64,000 bases of DNA from assembly GCA_001692895.1 (NCBI GenBank), contig KV748207.1, positions 248,001 to 312,000 on the forward strand, in the 5' to 3' direction. Shown one piece after another: positions 33,083-43,281 of the stretch. A program made the translations under genes and the position numbers. Below the pieces are notes generated by a model. The model had not been told where the DNA came from and did not search any database. It saw nothing but the letters and a program-made list of their open reading frames with translations. The stretch's first letter is position 1, and every line of letters begins with the position of its first letter. The stretch is from Cenococcum geophilum 1.58. Lineage: Eukaryota; Ascomycota; Dothideomycetes; Gloniales; Gloniaceae.

Positions 33083-35639
33083 GTGTCGGATTTTCCATCC
33101 CAACCATACCTGGGGGAAATGTCATTGCAATCACCTCTTTCGGTCGGGGACATTATACTGCTGGGGAAGATTGCGTACAAAGTAGCTAGAGCCCTATCGT
33201 CTGGCTCTAAATCAGCGCCTGCGGAATTCGCCGAAGTCCAAGCCCTCTTATTCTCCCTCAAAGAGTCATTCGATTTGCTCTCTCAAACGTTAGCCGAGCG
33301 CGACCGAAGCGAGGAGGGCTCTGGGCCACAAAATCCGGGGGAATCACGGTCTGAGCGGCAGCCCGGGCTTGCGAATATTCTAACTAGCTGTCGCGACGTG
33401 CTTGTGCATCTCGAAAGCTTCGTTGAGAAGTACTCAGTGCTAGATTCGACCACCGAGGACCAACAAGAGCCACGGACTCGAACATTGAGGGAGGATCTGA
33501 AGAAGAGCTGGAAGAAGGTCGCGTGGACCAAGGAGGGAGGGGATATCGCCAAACTGAAGCAGACGCTGATCGCCCATACTAATGCGCTTCATCTCGCTAT
33601 CACTGTCATCAACGGGCAAGTGTTCTCTATTCCGCTGGCCTCGGGTCGGAACGCTAACGTGGCTGTGTGGTAACAGGAGCCAACAAGCTGCGATCAAAGG
33701 ACAAGTAGAGAAGATCCATGGCAAGTTGGACGAGATATACGAATGGTTCCTGGCGAATCTCAAAAGACCGGGGGTCGAGAGCGTTATTTCAGCCTCGGCG
33801 CCGGAGGATGCAGGGCCGCCGGACGACTTGACTCTATTGACTGGGAATGATGCAGCGTTTTTATTGTATCGCCAGAAGAAGCCTGGGGATCCAGCAAGAG
33901 ACATGACTCCCGTTTGCCCGCGGGTGACCTTCAACCCGGCTCTATTTAGCGATGAGATATCCGGTGGCCTCCCGTCACTTGCTTCACTCTTCTGCTGTCT
34001 TTGCGGTAGATCCAGGCGGGAGGGGGCTCGCGAGCTAGATGACCACACGGAGAAACTCAGCTTTACCCGCAAGTTGTTGGTTTCTCATGCGAGAGCTTGG
34101 GCTAACTAGACTCAGTGCTGCCTATTAGCCTCCCCGTACGGATAGTCGATCAGTCCTGCCATAACACATGGCAAGTCTATGTCGCCTCCCCTCTCTCCAG
34201 CTCTCCGGTCTCGCTAATTCTCTCCCCCATTCGTCCGGCCTGTAAGAAGTCGTCGTAAGCGTAGACATGTGACGACGTAGCTGACAGCTGTTTCGATCAG
34301 GCGTCTCGGAGATAGAAAAGGCCGCACAGCGGCTTGGGGTTCTGCAAGCCGCCCGCCATTTTTCGAACGACTTGACTACGGCCTTGGTGCGACGTTCTCC
34401 GGATGAGATTTCTGTCCTATCATCTAGAGCGTGAGTTCCTGTCCCCGAAACCTCAGAAACGCCGCATGTTGTTGACCAGAGTTTTCGGTGCAGTTTTGTC
34501 CTCCACCTGGCGGCGAAGCTCTTGTCTGTCCGGCTCGTGGCCAATGGAGTCCGCTTGGTGGTCGAGCAGGTCGACACCCTGCAAATCTTGCAGTACGCGT
34601 CCGCTGCTCTGCCGGGAGCAACGTCATGGGACTCAAGTCTTGCCCACGAGTTCGGGAGTATCCGCTTCTCCAGCCAGCAGTTTTGCCAAGTTGCCGTGCA
34701 GTGCAAACCACGGATCGCTGGGACCCAGGGGAGTGCCCAGAATGAACGATACACTCTACACAGTGAGGCCCCGTGTTAGTCGTGCTTAGGAAAGCCATAT
34801 CGGCGCTAACCCACGACACTATAGTCGCTCACGACTCCACGGTCTCTGGCAGCAGAGGTGTCAGATATGCCACCATCTGTAAGGTAAATTGTGTCCACGA
34901 AAAGGCGGCCGAGACGGATGCGCAGCTCATCAAATGCGACGAGGTAGAGTTTGAGTTTTCGGACCGTTCTGGTAGGATCGCTTGCGACTTACTCTGCATC
35001 GCATTTCAATCAGTGTGACGAGCTAACAATGGTGGCAGCTGCTCAAGAATTCCGCGCAAAGATTTCTGAGGCAAAGAAGGCCATGCTCATACAGTACCTT
35101 CAAAATATTAGGCATGGTGACCGTGTCGTTTATCAGAGGTAAGAACAGTCGCCATACAATAATGCCACACTGGTTTTGAGCTGAGGCTAATAACGCCCCT
35201 AGAGAGGTCGGCGATATTGTGATTGGCCATCTTGTCCTCTCCAATGCGCAGTTGAAGGTTGTTCGCGATCTCTCCACCGGCAAGCACAGATTGATGTTGC
35301 TAGGGGGTGACCACACCGCCTCAGCTTGCTTTGAACGTGGGTTCCCCGAACAACTACAGTCTGAAGCCGTGTGCCTACTGACGTGCTGGTCTCCAAGTCA
35401 CGGAAAACTTTCTTGATAGGCTGGCCGAGAGCGTTCGGCCGCAAACGCGAAGTTACGTCACGCAATTTGTTAATATCCAAGAAGATGGCGTGAACATCGT
35501 AGAACAGTCCATCGAGATTGATCTGCTATCGCCATTGGAGAACGATCGTGAGTCTGACCCGATTGGAAACCCGTCTAGTACTACGTCTCAGCAACTAAGA
35601 GATCCTGGTAAAGTGAATTTAGCTCTACGGCTAAGATAG
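33083..35639 (+). CDS. STAND-type N-terminal domain protein, ten exons, no NACHT
   Basis: Residues 1-180 resemble the N-terminal helical domain found in fungal NLR/STAND proteins (LSVGDIILLGKIAYKVARAL, then SAPAEFAEVQALLFSLKESFDLL). Exons: 33083-33615, 33677-34072, 34129-34241, 34301-34430, 34482-34762, 34825-34971, 35039-35138, 35203-35336, 35398-35547, and a short last exon ending at 35,611 or 35,639 depending on the acceptor. Phases agree at every junction; most introns have GTAAG/GTGAG donors and GCTAAC-like branch points; intron 1 is GC-AG (GCAAGT). The product is roughly 660-670 residues. After the first domain come a mixed alpha/beta region and a C-terminal part (VRIVDQSCHNTWQVYVASPL; FLDRLAESVRP), but no P-loop, NACHT, ankyrin or WD repeats. 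An alternative start at residue 13 is possible. Function unknown. Confidence 0.7.
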
Positions 35640-36242
35640 GGGCCGCGCAGCACCGTTGCCAAATACGGCACGCCCGGTCGGATGTTTGATTGGAAGAGTA
35701 TGAAAACGGACGCTACTAGTTATATTCCTAAGTATGTAGAGAGGAGTAAAGAAAAGAAGGAGAGAAGGAGCGAACTGCAGAGAGTTGCATGGAGGGGTGT
35801 AGTTAGGTTTACCTATAACTAGTAAATATCACTAAATGTGGAGAAGAGGTTAGCATTAGAGAAAAGACAAAGTGACTGAAGCTATACTCAAAAAGGAAGA
35901 AACTTAGAAGGGCCCTGCTACACTCAAGGAGGCAACGCACTTGGACGAAGTTTACCGAGTTGCTACTCCGTATCCCCACCGACGGCCTTTCGAGAGCCGG
36001 CTTGACAAGGTCATTCCTGAGAAACGGGAGCCAATTGACCTTAGCACAGGAGCCACGCCAGCAAAGACACGACCTGCGGTTCTCGCCTCTCGAGTTCTCA
36101 TAAACTTGAGTCCAATCTAGATACGTCGAAGGGATTAGTGCAGTTGATCTGGAAATATCCCTAGGGCGGCCTGTGGTGAAGACGTTTTGAATACCCCTAT
36201 CTAGGTAGACGTCACGCCTCTGTATGTCGTTGCCTGAGCGTG
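35640..36242. other. Spacer with a weak minus-strand frame
   Basis: A 150-codon minus-strand frame (36,261-35,809) starts inside the dispersed repeat copy B. It has no recognisable motif and a hydrophobic low-complexity end, so I do not call it a gene. G/A-rich DNA at 35,700-35,900. Confidence 0.35.
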
Positions 36243-36351
36243 CTGTCTGGGAAGGATTCATGTAAATAGAGCCATAGCGCCATAGCCTAGAGGCTGCATG
36301 CGCAGTATTCTACGTAGTATAATACAACGGATATAAAATAAAAATAAAAAA
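36243..36351 (-). repeat. Dispersed repeat, copy B (inverted relative to copy A)
   Basis: Reverse complement matches 15,883-15,987 over about 105 bp with scattered, mostly transition, differences. An A-run at 36,336-36,354 borders it, opposite the T-rich border of copy A. Confidence 0.7.
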
Positions 36352-37600
36352 AAAGCGTGCTGCCCAACATGGCTATCCCCCGCAACGGTGACGTCCACAC
36401 AGTATGTGGCCCGTGCGGGAACACCGCATCATTTATAGATTCAATCAATATATTTTTGTCAACCATGCCTTTTAATCGTACTTCTAATAATATAGACTTT
36501 GTTCCACCGACTCAATGCCATATTCCACCAACTCGCAAGGCCAAACAACGCCTCCCGAAGCCCTAGTCACTGCCCGCATTCGAACCTCTATGGGTGAGGA
36601 TTACGACTCCTGTGGCCTAGGTCCTATTGATTCTATTGGCCAAGCCTTATCGATAACTGTGGACGAACTTTACCGATACGTAGGTGAAGGTAGACGGAGT
36701 TCCTTGTTGTCCGTTCACGAAGACTAGTTTACACCTAGGCACTTTATGCTGAGAATGTGGACCGTCCAGTCATAGCAGTTGTAGTCGTTCCCGACCTGGA
36801 TCAACTCAAAGCACCTCTCTCGCCTCAATAGTAACTACCCTCAAACGGCTTGTCGCACTTCCGCAAATCCAATCCTGACCAGCATCCAAACTCGTCGCAT
36901 CAACGCTCAAGTATGACCCACTGCAGTACGCCGGCTTCCACGACTCCTTCGGTCTCCACACATTCACCATCACCATCTCTCTTCGAACCTGGATCCCAGG
37001 ATCTTGACCCCCCATTCCCTCCACAATCGCTTTCGGCACCCCCACCTCGCCAACCTCAAACTCCCCCCTCGTCGAAAAGCACCTGACGCCACAATTGCCG
37101 CAACACGCCCACTCACTCCCCTCCCCGGGCCCTTATAGTCCCTAAAGATCCGTATATTAGATTAGTTTAAAACAGCCCAGGAAATTACGGAAAAGAATAT
37201 CGCGATCGACTAATATAGAAGCTATAGAACTAGAACGATACTACCTAGCCTGAAGAGTGTAAGAGAGGTGACGGGAGGGAGAGAGAATAAGAGTACCGCG
37301 GAGACGCGGAGATAACGACGACAACGGAGGCTGTGGCGAGCGGTAAAACATGAAGGATGATAGGTGTATTAGGGAATGGCATGCTAGACGCAGGCTGGAC
37401 TCTACGGAATAGCAGCTAGAACGGAAGAAAGAGGTTTTCGTGTAATTGCGTGTTTTTCCTATAGGAGGCGCCCGCTCTCGTGGACTATCAGGGACCGACA
37501 TAGAGCAAATACAAGATCTAATAGTAGTTAGATTAACAGGAGCCTTAGATGAAGCTAGTCTGAAGAGAGACTGCTATTAGCTAGAAGAGCGATGTTCCTA
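36352..37600. other. Degraded sequence with short gene-like fragments
   Basis: Plus-strand frames at 36,357-36,566 and 36,515-36,727 overlap and have no domain. A minus-strand frame at 37,045-36,806 reads RREMVMVNVWRPKESWKPA, which faintly recalls the NVWRP motif of fungal CmcJ/GA4-desaturase-like oxygenases, but it is an isolated fragment of 79 codons. A C/T-rich minus-strand frame at 37,241-37,501 looks spurious. Best read as eroded accessory DNA. Confidence 0.3.
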
Positions 37601-37659
37601 CATCGTGGCAGCCTTAAAGATATTTGATTAAAAGGTAAGTATTAGCGAATCTAATAGTC

Positions 37660-37925
37660 CTAGAACTGGGGCCTTCCTGGCTCTAGGGTCCAGAAATAGG
37701 ACCGGTTAGTCTGAGAGACGATGCATCCCTATAAGTTATTAGGCCTAATTTCGGGACCTCCTTTGTATGCTTAGGGTCAAATCAGGCACAACCAGGGGTG
37801 GATCAGTCGAGCTTAGGATCCGCTCAGGCACGCTCACGCTTGCTTAAGTCTGCTTAGGGCAAGCTCAGTCTTGCTTAGCTACGGCTTAAGCTGCTTACTT
37901 ATTACTCACGTTACACCCCTACGTT
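37660..37925. repeat. Degenerate CTTAG/CTCAG-motif repeat region
   Basis: Dense GCTTAGG, GCTCAGGC and GCTCAGTCTTGCTTAGC words between 37,770 and 37,890, with a TTTCGGGACCTCC motif at about 37,751. The same kinds of words occur at 29,290-29,550, suggesting a shared diverged element. Confidence 0.4.
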
Positions 37926-38589
37926 ACTCAGGCCTAAAACCAGAAGTAGAGTTTGTATAAGGTGATTCTGACCTTAAATTAGTGAAGTACTACGCTAAAA
38001 TAGTAAGTCTACTCGATATAACCTATATAAATATAGTTCTCGTTTTACCTTTTTATAAAAATAATATATTTAATAGATCTAGTTAGTAGGAAGTAAAAAA
38101 GGGTTAATTTATTAAATATAAAAAAAGCTTGTAAAAAAATTATATGCCTTGTTGAATGCAGCTGCCTCGTTGCAAGCCGGGCTCATAACTGTAACGGTGC
38201 AATGCGAAAGTGAGAAACAGATTGATTAACGACTGATGGCCGTAGCTACGACTCTGTACTCCGCTCTATAATAGATGCATGCTGCTAATTCCCTATTACC
38301 CCCTCGTTTTGCTCTCAAATAGAGCCGAGGTGAGAACTAGGTACATTTGCCATCCATCCTGTAGGCTATATATAACTCTAGTGGTCGTGATAACCACCAC
38401 AGAATGCACGCCAGACATTAATGCGCGGTCAGATGTTCGTCCGCCCCTGCCTAGCACTCACTTATTCTCCCATGCTCGCTGCGCGTTTTGGAACTCACGG
38501 ACCGGCAGTGAGGTGCATTAAGGGCATTGGCTCTTTAAGATTTGTCGCAGGCTATCTCTAGATATGCGGGGTTTAAGATTCAGAAGGGC
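37926..38589. other. AT-rich spacer; no gene seen
   Basis: Very AT-rich at 37,970-38,140 with a stop in every frame, possibly RIP-affected, then ordinary composition. It lies downstream of the minus-strand gene at 38,590. Confidence 0.4.
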
Positions 38590-39318
38590 TTACTTGGTAA
38601 GGACTTGGCCCTTACCCACTCTCTTGGTGACCGTAGTTCTGTCTAGGCCACCCTTTCCTCGGCGAATCTTTTCGTTAAACCATAATCTAACACTTTCTTC
38701 CTCGCAAGAATCAAGCACCGTGTCTTCAACCATTGGTATGCCATACACATAGGATATAGACCAGCACTCTAATGAGTCGCGCCAGAATCCTGGAGAGTCC
38801 TGGAGGAGGGTCCTAATAAAGCTCTCTAGGAGGGGAGCCGTTTTGGGATAATACAAGTTCTCATGGCAATGGAATCTCTGCATCGATGACAGATCGCTAG
38901 GGGGGGTAAGGCCGATATATGTGCTTCGAAGCAATACAACTCTTTCGGGGCCAGTCAGCCCTGCTGGAAATTGGAACCGCACGGAGTTGTTATCCAGCAT
39001 TTGGTATCCAGGAATTTCCATAGGATTAATCCGTCGAGCTATCTCGTCGTCTGGAAGAAGTTTTGGATTGATTATACCGTACGACCATGGGGCGGGGCGA
39101 AAACCTGCCTTAACCAACTTCTGTGCGGCCAGGTCGAAATCAGATTCAGAAGGGATCAGCATATAGCTCTGGGTTATATTTATTAGTACAACCATTAGTA
39201 TGCGTAGTAGAAGGCGTACATTAAGCATTGTCCCCGCTCCAAGAAAGGCCATTGCCTGTTCACCCCAAATAACCACTTTAACAGGATGCAACGCCTGAAT
39301 AACAGATTCGAAAGCCAT
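38590..39318 (-). CDS. Hypothetical protein, nucleotidyltransferase-like N-terminus
   Basis: Two exons, 39318-39220 and 39168-38590, around a 51 bp intron that leaves the frame open (so ORF scanning reads through it). The spliced product is 225 residues. The N-terminus reads VKVVIWGEQAMAFLGAGTML, then after the junction SYMLIPSESDFDLAAQKLVKAGF, a pattern like small fungal proteins with a minimal nucleotidyltransferase-type fold. I do not see an intact catalytic Gly-Ser plus Asp-X-Asp set, so activity is doubtful. The C-terminal half (WSISYVYGIPMVEDTVLDSC) has the look of a conserved fungal family. Divergent from 6-phosphogluconolactonase by about 0.8 kb. Confidence 0.6.
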   Translation of the reverse strand: MAFESVIQALHPVKVVIWGEQAMAFLGAGTMLNVRLLLRILMVVLINITQSYMLIPSESDFDLAAQKLVKAGFRPAPWSYGIINPKLLPDDEIARRINPMEIPGYQMLDNNSVRFQFPAGLTGPERVVLLRSTYIGLTPPSDLSSMQRFHCHENLYYPKTAPLLESFIRTLLQDSPGFWRDSLECWSISYVYGIPMVEDTVLDSCEEESVRLWFNEKIRRGKGGLDRTTVTKRVGKGQVLTK

Positions 39319-40130
39319 TGTGGCATTAAGAGCGGCAGAAGACTAGCTGAGTGCGGGCTATAGCCTAGCGCTAGAGGTGGTCGAAATCAAGTTTCCTGTC
39401 CGTCGTATACAGGAAGGTTGTGTGACAGTGGGTTTTATTGTGGAGTCTAAGTGATGGATGTGAAAGCAGAACAGTGCTTTATTTCTTAATTTGTTGGCGT
39501 CCTACTTTATCGATAAGGTGATGGGTCCGTGCATGCAACACCAAAAGTTCGTTCAATCTAGGGTTCCTCATTGGCTGGGGCCTTATCGATAACGTTGCGC
39601 CATAATTGACGGGTTAAGGGATACTCGTGTAGAGATCGCCCTTGTAGTCTAAGAGTCACGTGCGCGGCCAATCTCAATTCCGACCCAAAACCTGTCAAAA
39701 TCTAACCAAGAATCGCGATAAAAGTAAGCCATGGCCTGATCATCGAGTTTGCCGGCATCATTTCTCATGGTGCTATGCTTTTCTGGTTTCAGCAATTAGC
39801 ACAGTTAAAATCAAAACGTGCTTAAGGGTGGTCGCAAGCAGAATAATTCCAATCAATCGGGTATTTGGCAATCTGGCTATCTCCAAACTTAACGCCCGCA
39901 ATTTGGCCAGAGAAGGCCCGCCGTCATTGATTGATTACTACAGCAGACCCAGCCTTTTCTCAGACTTCGTTGATCCTCATCCTATCTCATTCTTTGCAAC
40001 TGACAAGCTAGGCTTCATCAAATCTTACTCCACCTCCGGCGCTTCCAGCCTCATTATTCGCAATCTAATCTCCTAGCCCCACCAACCTATCATCACGCCC
40101 CTCCTGCTCTCACCACCATTCATCGCCACC
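39319..40130. promoter_or_regulatory. Divergent intergenic region before 6-phosphogluconolactonase
   Basis: Holds the promoters of both flanking genes. The last 100 bases are strongly C/T-rich and end in CCACC directly before the ATG, a good fungal initiation context. A 138-codon plus-strand frame at 39,660-40,076 has no domain and is probably non-coding. Confidence 0.4.
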
Positions 40131-40919
40131 ATGGGAAAACCTCCGAATCTCTACGCTTACCCGGACACAGACGAGCTCGCTCAAAACCTCCGAACCTTCG
40201 TTCTCGATGCACAGAATAATGCTTTCGAACGCCATAACATATTCCGGGTCGGAGTGTCTGGTGGTTCGCTCCCCAAGATCCTCGCGAAAGCGCTCCTCGA
40301 GAAGACCAATGGCGACGGCGTGCTTGACTTCAACAAGTGGGAGGTTTTCTTTGCCGATGAGCGCGCCGTCCCGCTCGACCATGAAGACAGCAATTACAGG
40401 CTGGTGAAGGAGGAGCTTCTGGATAAAATACCAGCTGAGCTGGGCAAACCTACCGTCTACCCGATCGATGATAAATATCTGGATGACATTCAAGAGATGG
40501 CAGATCAGTACGAGCAGACACTGGTCAAGTGCTTTGCAGCAAGAGACAGTGTCAGAGTACCCATGTTTGACCTACTCCTCCTCGGTTGCGGTCCCGATGG
40601 TCATACTTGCAGTCTGTTCCCCGGCTCTCCCCTCCTCAGAGAAGCCGAAGCCTGGGTCTTACCCATCAGCGATTCACCCAAACCACCACCAAAACGAATT
40701 ACCCTGTCACTTCCCGTAGCATCCCACGGTATCAAGATTGGGTTTGTGGCTACCGGAGGGGGAAAGAAGGAAATCATGAAGCAAATCTTCGATACAGAGG
40801 AAGGACGCCAGCTACCCTGCGGCCTAATCAACGAATCTGCGCAGGACAGAGCTAGTTGGTTCGTCGACTATCCTGCAGTGGAAGGGGTCTCATTTCCAAG
40901 CCGACGAGGCAGCCTCTAG
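40131..40919 (+). CDS. 6-phosphogluconolactonase
   Basis: Second enzyme of the oxidative pentose phosphate pathway: hydrolyses 6-phosphoglucono-1,5-lactone to 6-phosphogluconate in the cytosol. One exon, 262 residues, the usual length (Sol3/Sol4 family of yeast). Family motifs are present in order: RVGVSGGSLPKIL at about residues 42-54, WEVFFADERAVPLDHEDSN at about 72-90, LLLGCGPDGHTCSLFPGS at about 149-166, and PPKRITLSLPV near 187-197. The start has a CCACC context. No oddities. Confidence 0.96.
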   Translation: MGKPPNLYAYPDTDELAQNLRTFVLDAQNNAFERHNIFRVGVSGGSLPKILAKALLEKTNGDGVLDFNKWEVFFADERAVPLDHEDSNYRLVKEELLDKIPAELGKPTVYPIDDKYLDDIQEMADQYEQTLVKCFAARDSVRVPMFDLLLLGCGPDGHTCSLFPGSPLLREAEAWVLPISDSPKPPPKRITLSLPVASHGIKIGFVATGGGKKEIMKQIFDTEEGRQLPCGLINESAQDRASWFVDYPAVEGVSFPSRRGSL

Positions 40920-41503
40920 GTCCGGGAGCACGGCTCGATAACCAAAGACACTTCAGGCGAAGAAAGTGGTTGTGATCTGGGCGTAATTTCGGTATTATGT
41001 GCTATTGCGATGGATATCCACTATGTTCTTTTTGGACGATTACAACCTTAGCGCAAGCTTCGGTGGACCTCTCGCTTTGAGTCAGAGCATTCTGCTGTAG
41101 TAGAACTTTATATAGATTTGACGAAAATGAATCTCGTTAAGCTACATAACCAGGGTGCCATGAAACTTGTGGGTACGTGTCGCAACCAACTTACCGATAT
41201 GGACCAGTTCATCACATTTTGAACCAGAAAATCTTCCCAATAATTGCAAGACGGGTATAACCTGAGAACTTTGTTGGCCCCTCGACCACACAATGGAGTT
41301 AAGCCAAGATCTGGAAAAACCGTACTTTCTCCACCCCGAATGAGGTTCTTCTGCTAGTGGATACGAGCTCCCACCGCTCTTTTTCCCCCACAACACAACG
41401 AATATTATTTCCCACAACTGAAAAGGTATCAGTTAAAGCAATCCAATTGACCTGTGAAAGCCAATTGTCACCTCCTATCGCACACAAACAGCAATCCGCA
41501 GTC
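40920..41503. other. Spacer between 6-phosphogluconolactonase and the PMM pseudogene
   Basis: No gene. Short minus-strand frames at 41,108-41,505 overlap one another and show no domain. Confidence 0.4.
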
Positions 41504-42492
41504 ATGACCCAAGCAGGAAGCGTCTACCCTCCCCTCGAGGCCCGTCCGATGAAAAATACAATCTGCCTCTTCGACGTCGATAAGACCCTGGTTCCAGCGA
41601 GACGGGCATGTGCCTTTCCATTCATGCCCGGCACTCGACAGAACCCATTCACGACATACTCCCTCTCCAATTTACAGAGTCTGCAAAGAAAGTCTCACCA
41701 TCCCCCCAAAAAGACTCGCCCACATCCCTTGCCCCCTCCCTCTCTCCCCCAAGAAGTCCCAAAAGTCCCAACTAGCACCTCCGTCTAGACTGCCTCGCTA
41801 GAAATGCAATCCCTCCTCTCCCATCTTCACCACAAATGCGCTATCGGCTACGTCAGTGGTTCCAACCTCGCCAAACAGTAGGAGCAGCTCAGCACACCCT
41901 CCGCCCCCGTGACCTCCCTCTTCGACTTCTGCTTTGCCGAAAACGGCCTCGCGGCCTTCAAAATGGGCGTCCCCCTCTCTAGCACCTCCTTCATCGACTG
42001 GATCGGCGAGACAAAGTATAAGGCGCTTATCAACTGGGTGCTGAAATATATTGCCGACTTGGATATTCCCGTGAAGCGGGGCACGTTTGTGGAGTTCCGG
42101 AGTGGTATGGTGAATATTTCGCCAATTGGACGAAATGCAGGTAACGTGGAGAGGGACGAGTTCCAGCGGTATGATAAGGAGCATGGGATCAGGAAGACGA
42201 TGGTGGAGGCGTTGAAGAGGCAGTTTCCGGACTTGGGGTTGACGTATTCGATTGGGGGCCAGATTTCTTTCGATGCTTTTCCGGTTGGGTGGGATGAGAC
42301 GTATTGTTTGAGGCATGTGGAGGCCGAGAAGGAGAGGAGTGGGTTGGTTTATGATAAGATTCATTTCTTTGGGGATATGACTCAGAAGGGGGGGACGATC
42401 ATGAGCTCTACGAGGATGAGAGGACGATTGGGCATACGGTAGCGAATCCGGAGGATACGATGAGACAGCCGAAGGAGTTGTTCGATTTATAG
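41504..42492 (+). pseudogene. Phosphomannomutase (Sec53/PMM) pseudogene
   Basis: Phosphomannomutase converts mannose-6-phosphate to mannose-1-phosphate for GDP-mannose. The copy is recognisable along its length: NTICLFDVD, then after a 183 bp GC-AG intron (41,606-41,788) [60 protein letters not shown], and [15 protein letters not shown] to a stop at 42,490-42,492. It is broken three ways. The acid motif DVDGTL reads DVDKTLV. An in-frame TAG at 41,879-41,881 stands where Gln is usual (CAG to TAG). One base is missing from a G run at about 42,388-42,394, throwing the GGND region and C-terminus out of frame. The phosphate-binding GDKT is also GDMT. The enzyme is essential, so an intact copy must exist elsewhere. 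Confidence 0.85.
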
Positions 42493-43281
42493 GAGATGGA
42501 GGACTGGTCGGAAAGAAGAGTGGACGAGTATTAATGAGATCGAAAGGGTTTAAAGGTGCGAAATAGGAATGCTGCTTTTTGTGGTAAAAGATAGAAGTGA
42601 TGGACTGCATACTGGTGTGGTTTTCACGGAAAGGTTCTGATGCATTAGAAATCTAGAATGGCTCGAAAACGCCTGACACGGCATTCGCAGCAGGATCTCT
42701 AGGAGGTAACTGTTACTAGGCTCCTAGTAGATAGATAATAGGGAGCAAAAGGACAGAAACAAATTATAAATAGGACAGTGATTGGCGTTAGGATTGACCG
42801 GTTTGATTGGTGGGCTCTTATCGATACCGTAACGACCAATTCTGACGGATAGCAACAGCAGTTATAAAATACCTGTCTACCTACGGAATACGCGCTGAAG
42901 AGCTACCGTATTCCTTTGCTCTACCCCTTATTAGGTAGCCCTACTTTCTTCAAGGAGCTTTAAAAGACCCATAACTAACCGGAGAGCCTCAACTCTTTAG
43001 ACAGGTTTGCGAAGGTCAAATAGCTCTGAGCGGCGAAGATATAGATCTCGGCTTAATGGCTTATTTTAGCAAAGCTCCTCTATATAGGTGCGGTATAGAG
43101 TAGCAGTAGCGAGTTGTAGATAAGTTCCTTGCATACAGAGAACAAATGCTTTATAACTATCCCGTCCTGGTTCTTGAGTGTATATCGTAATCCCTTGTCC
43201 TAAGATTTGCAATGCTTGCTGAGCGATAGGATCTATCTTATAATCCGAATCCCATGCCTAGATTTTACTATTAGATTCTGG
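42493..43281. other. AT-rich spacer; no gene seen
   Basis: About 0.8 kb rich in TAG/CTA words with stops in all frames, similar in texture to RIP-affected DNA. No repeat boundary identified. Confidence 0.35.

Noticed and set aside
35809..36261. 150-codon minus-strand frame
   Set aside because: Starts inside a dispersed repeat and has no motif.
15883..36351. A 20 kb composite transposon bounded by the inverted repeat pair
   Set aside because: The interval contains core genes such as POB3 and no transposase; no target duplication was found at the outer borders.
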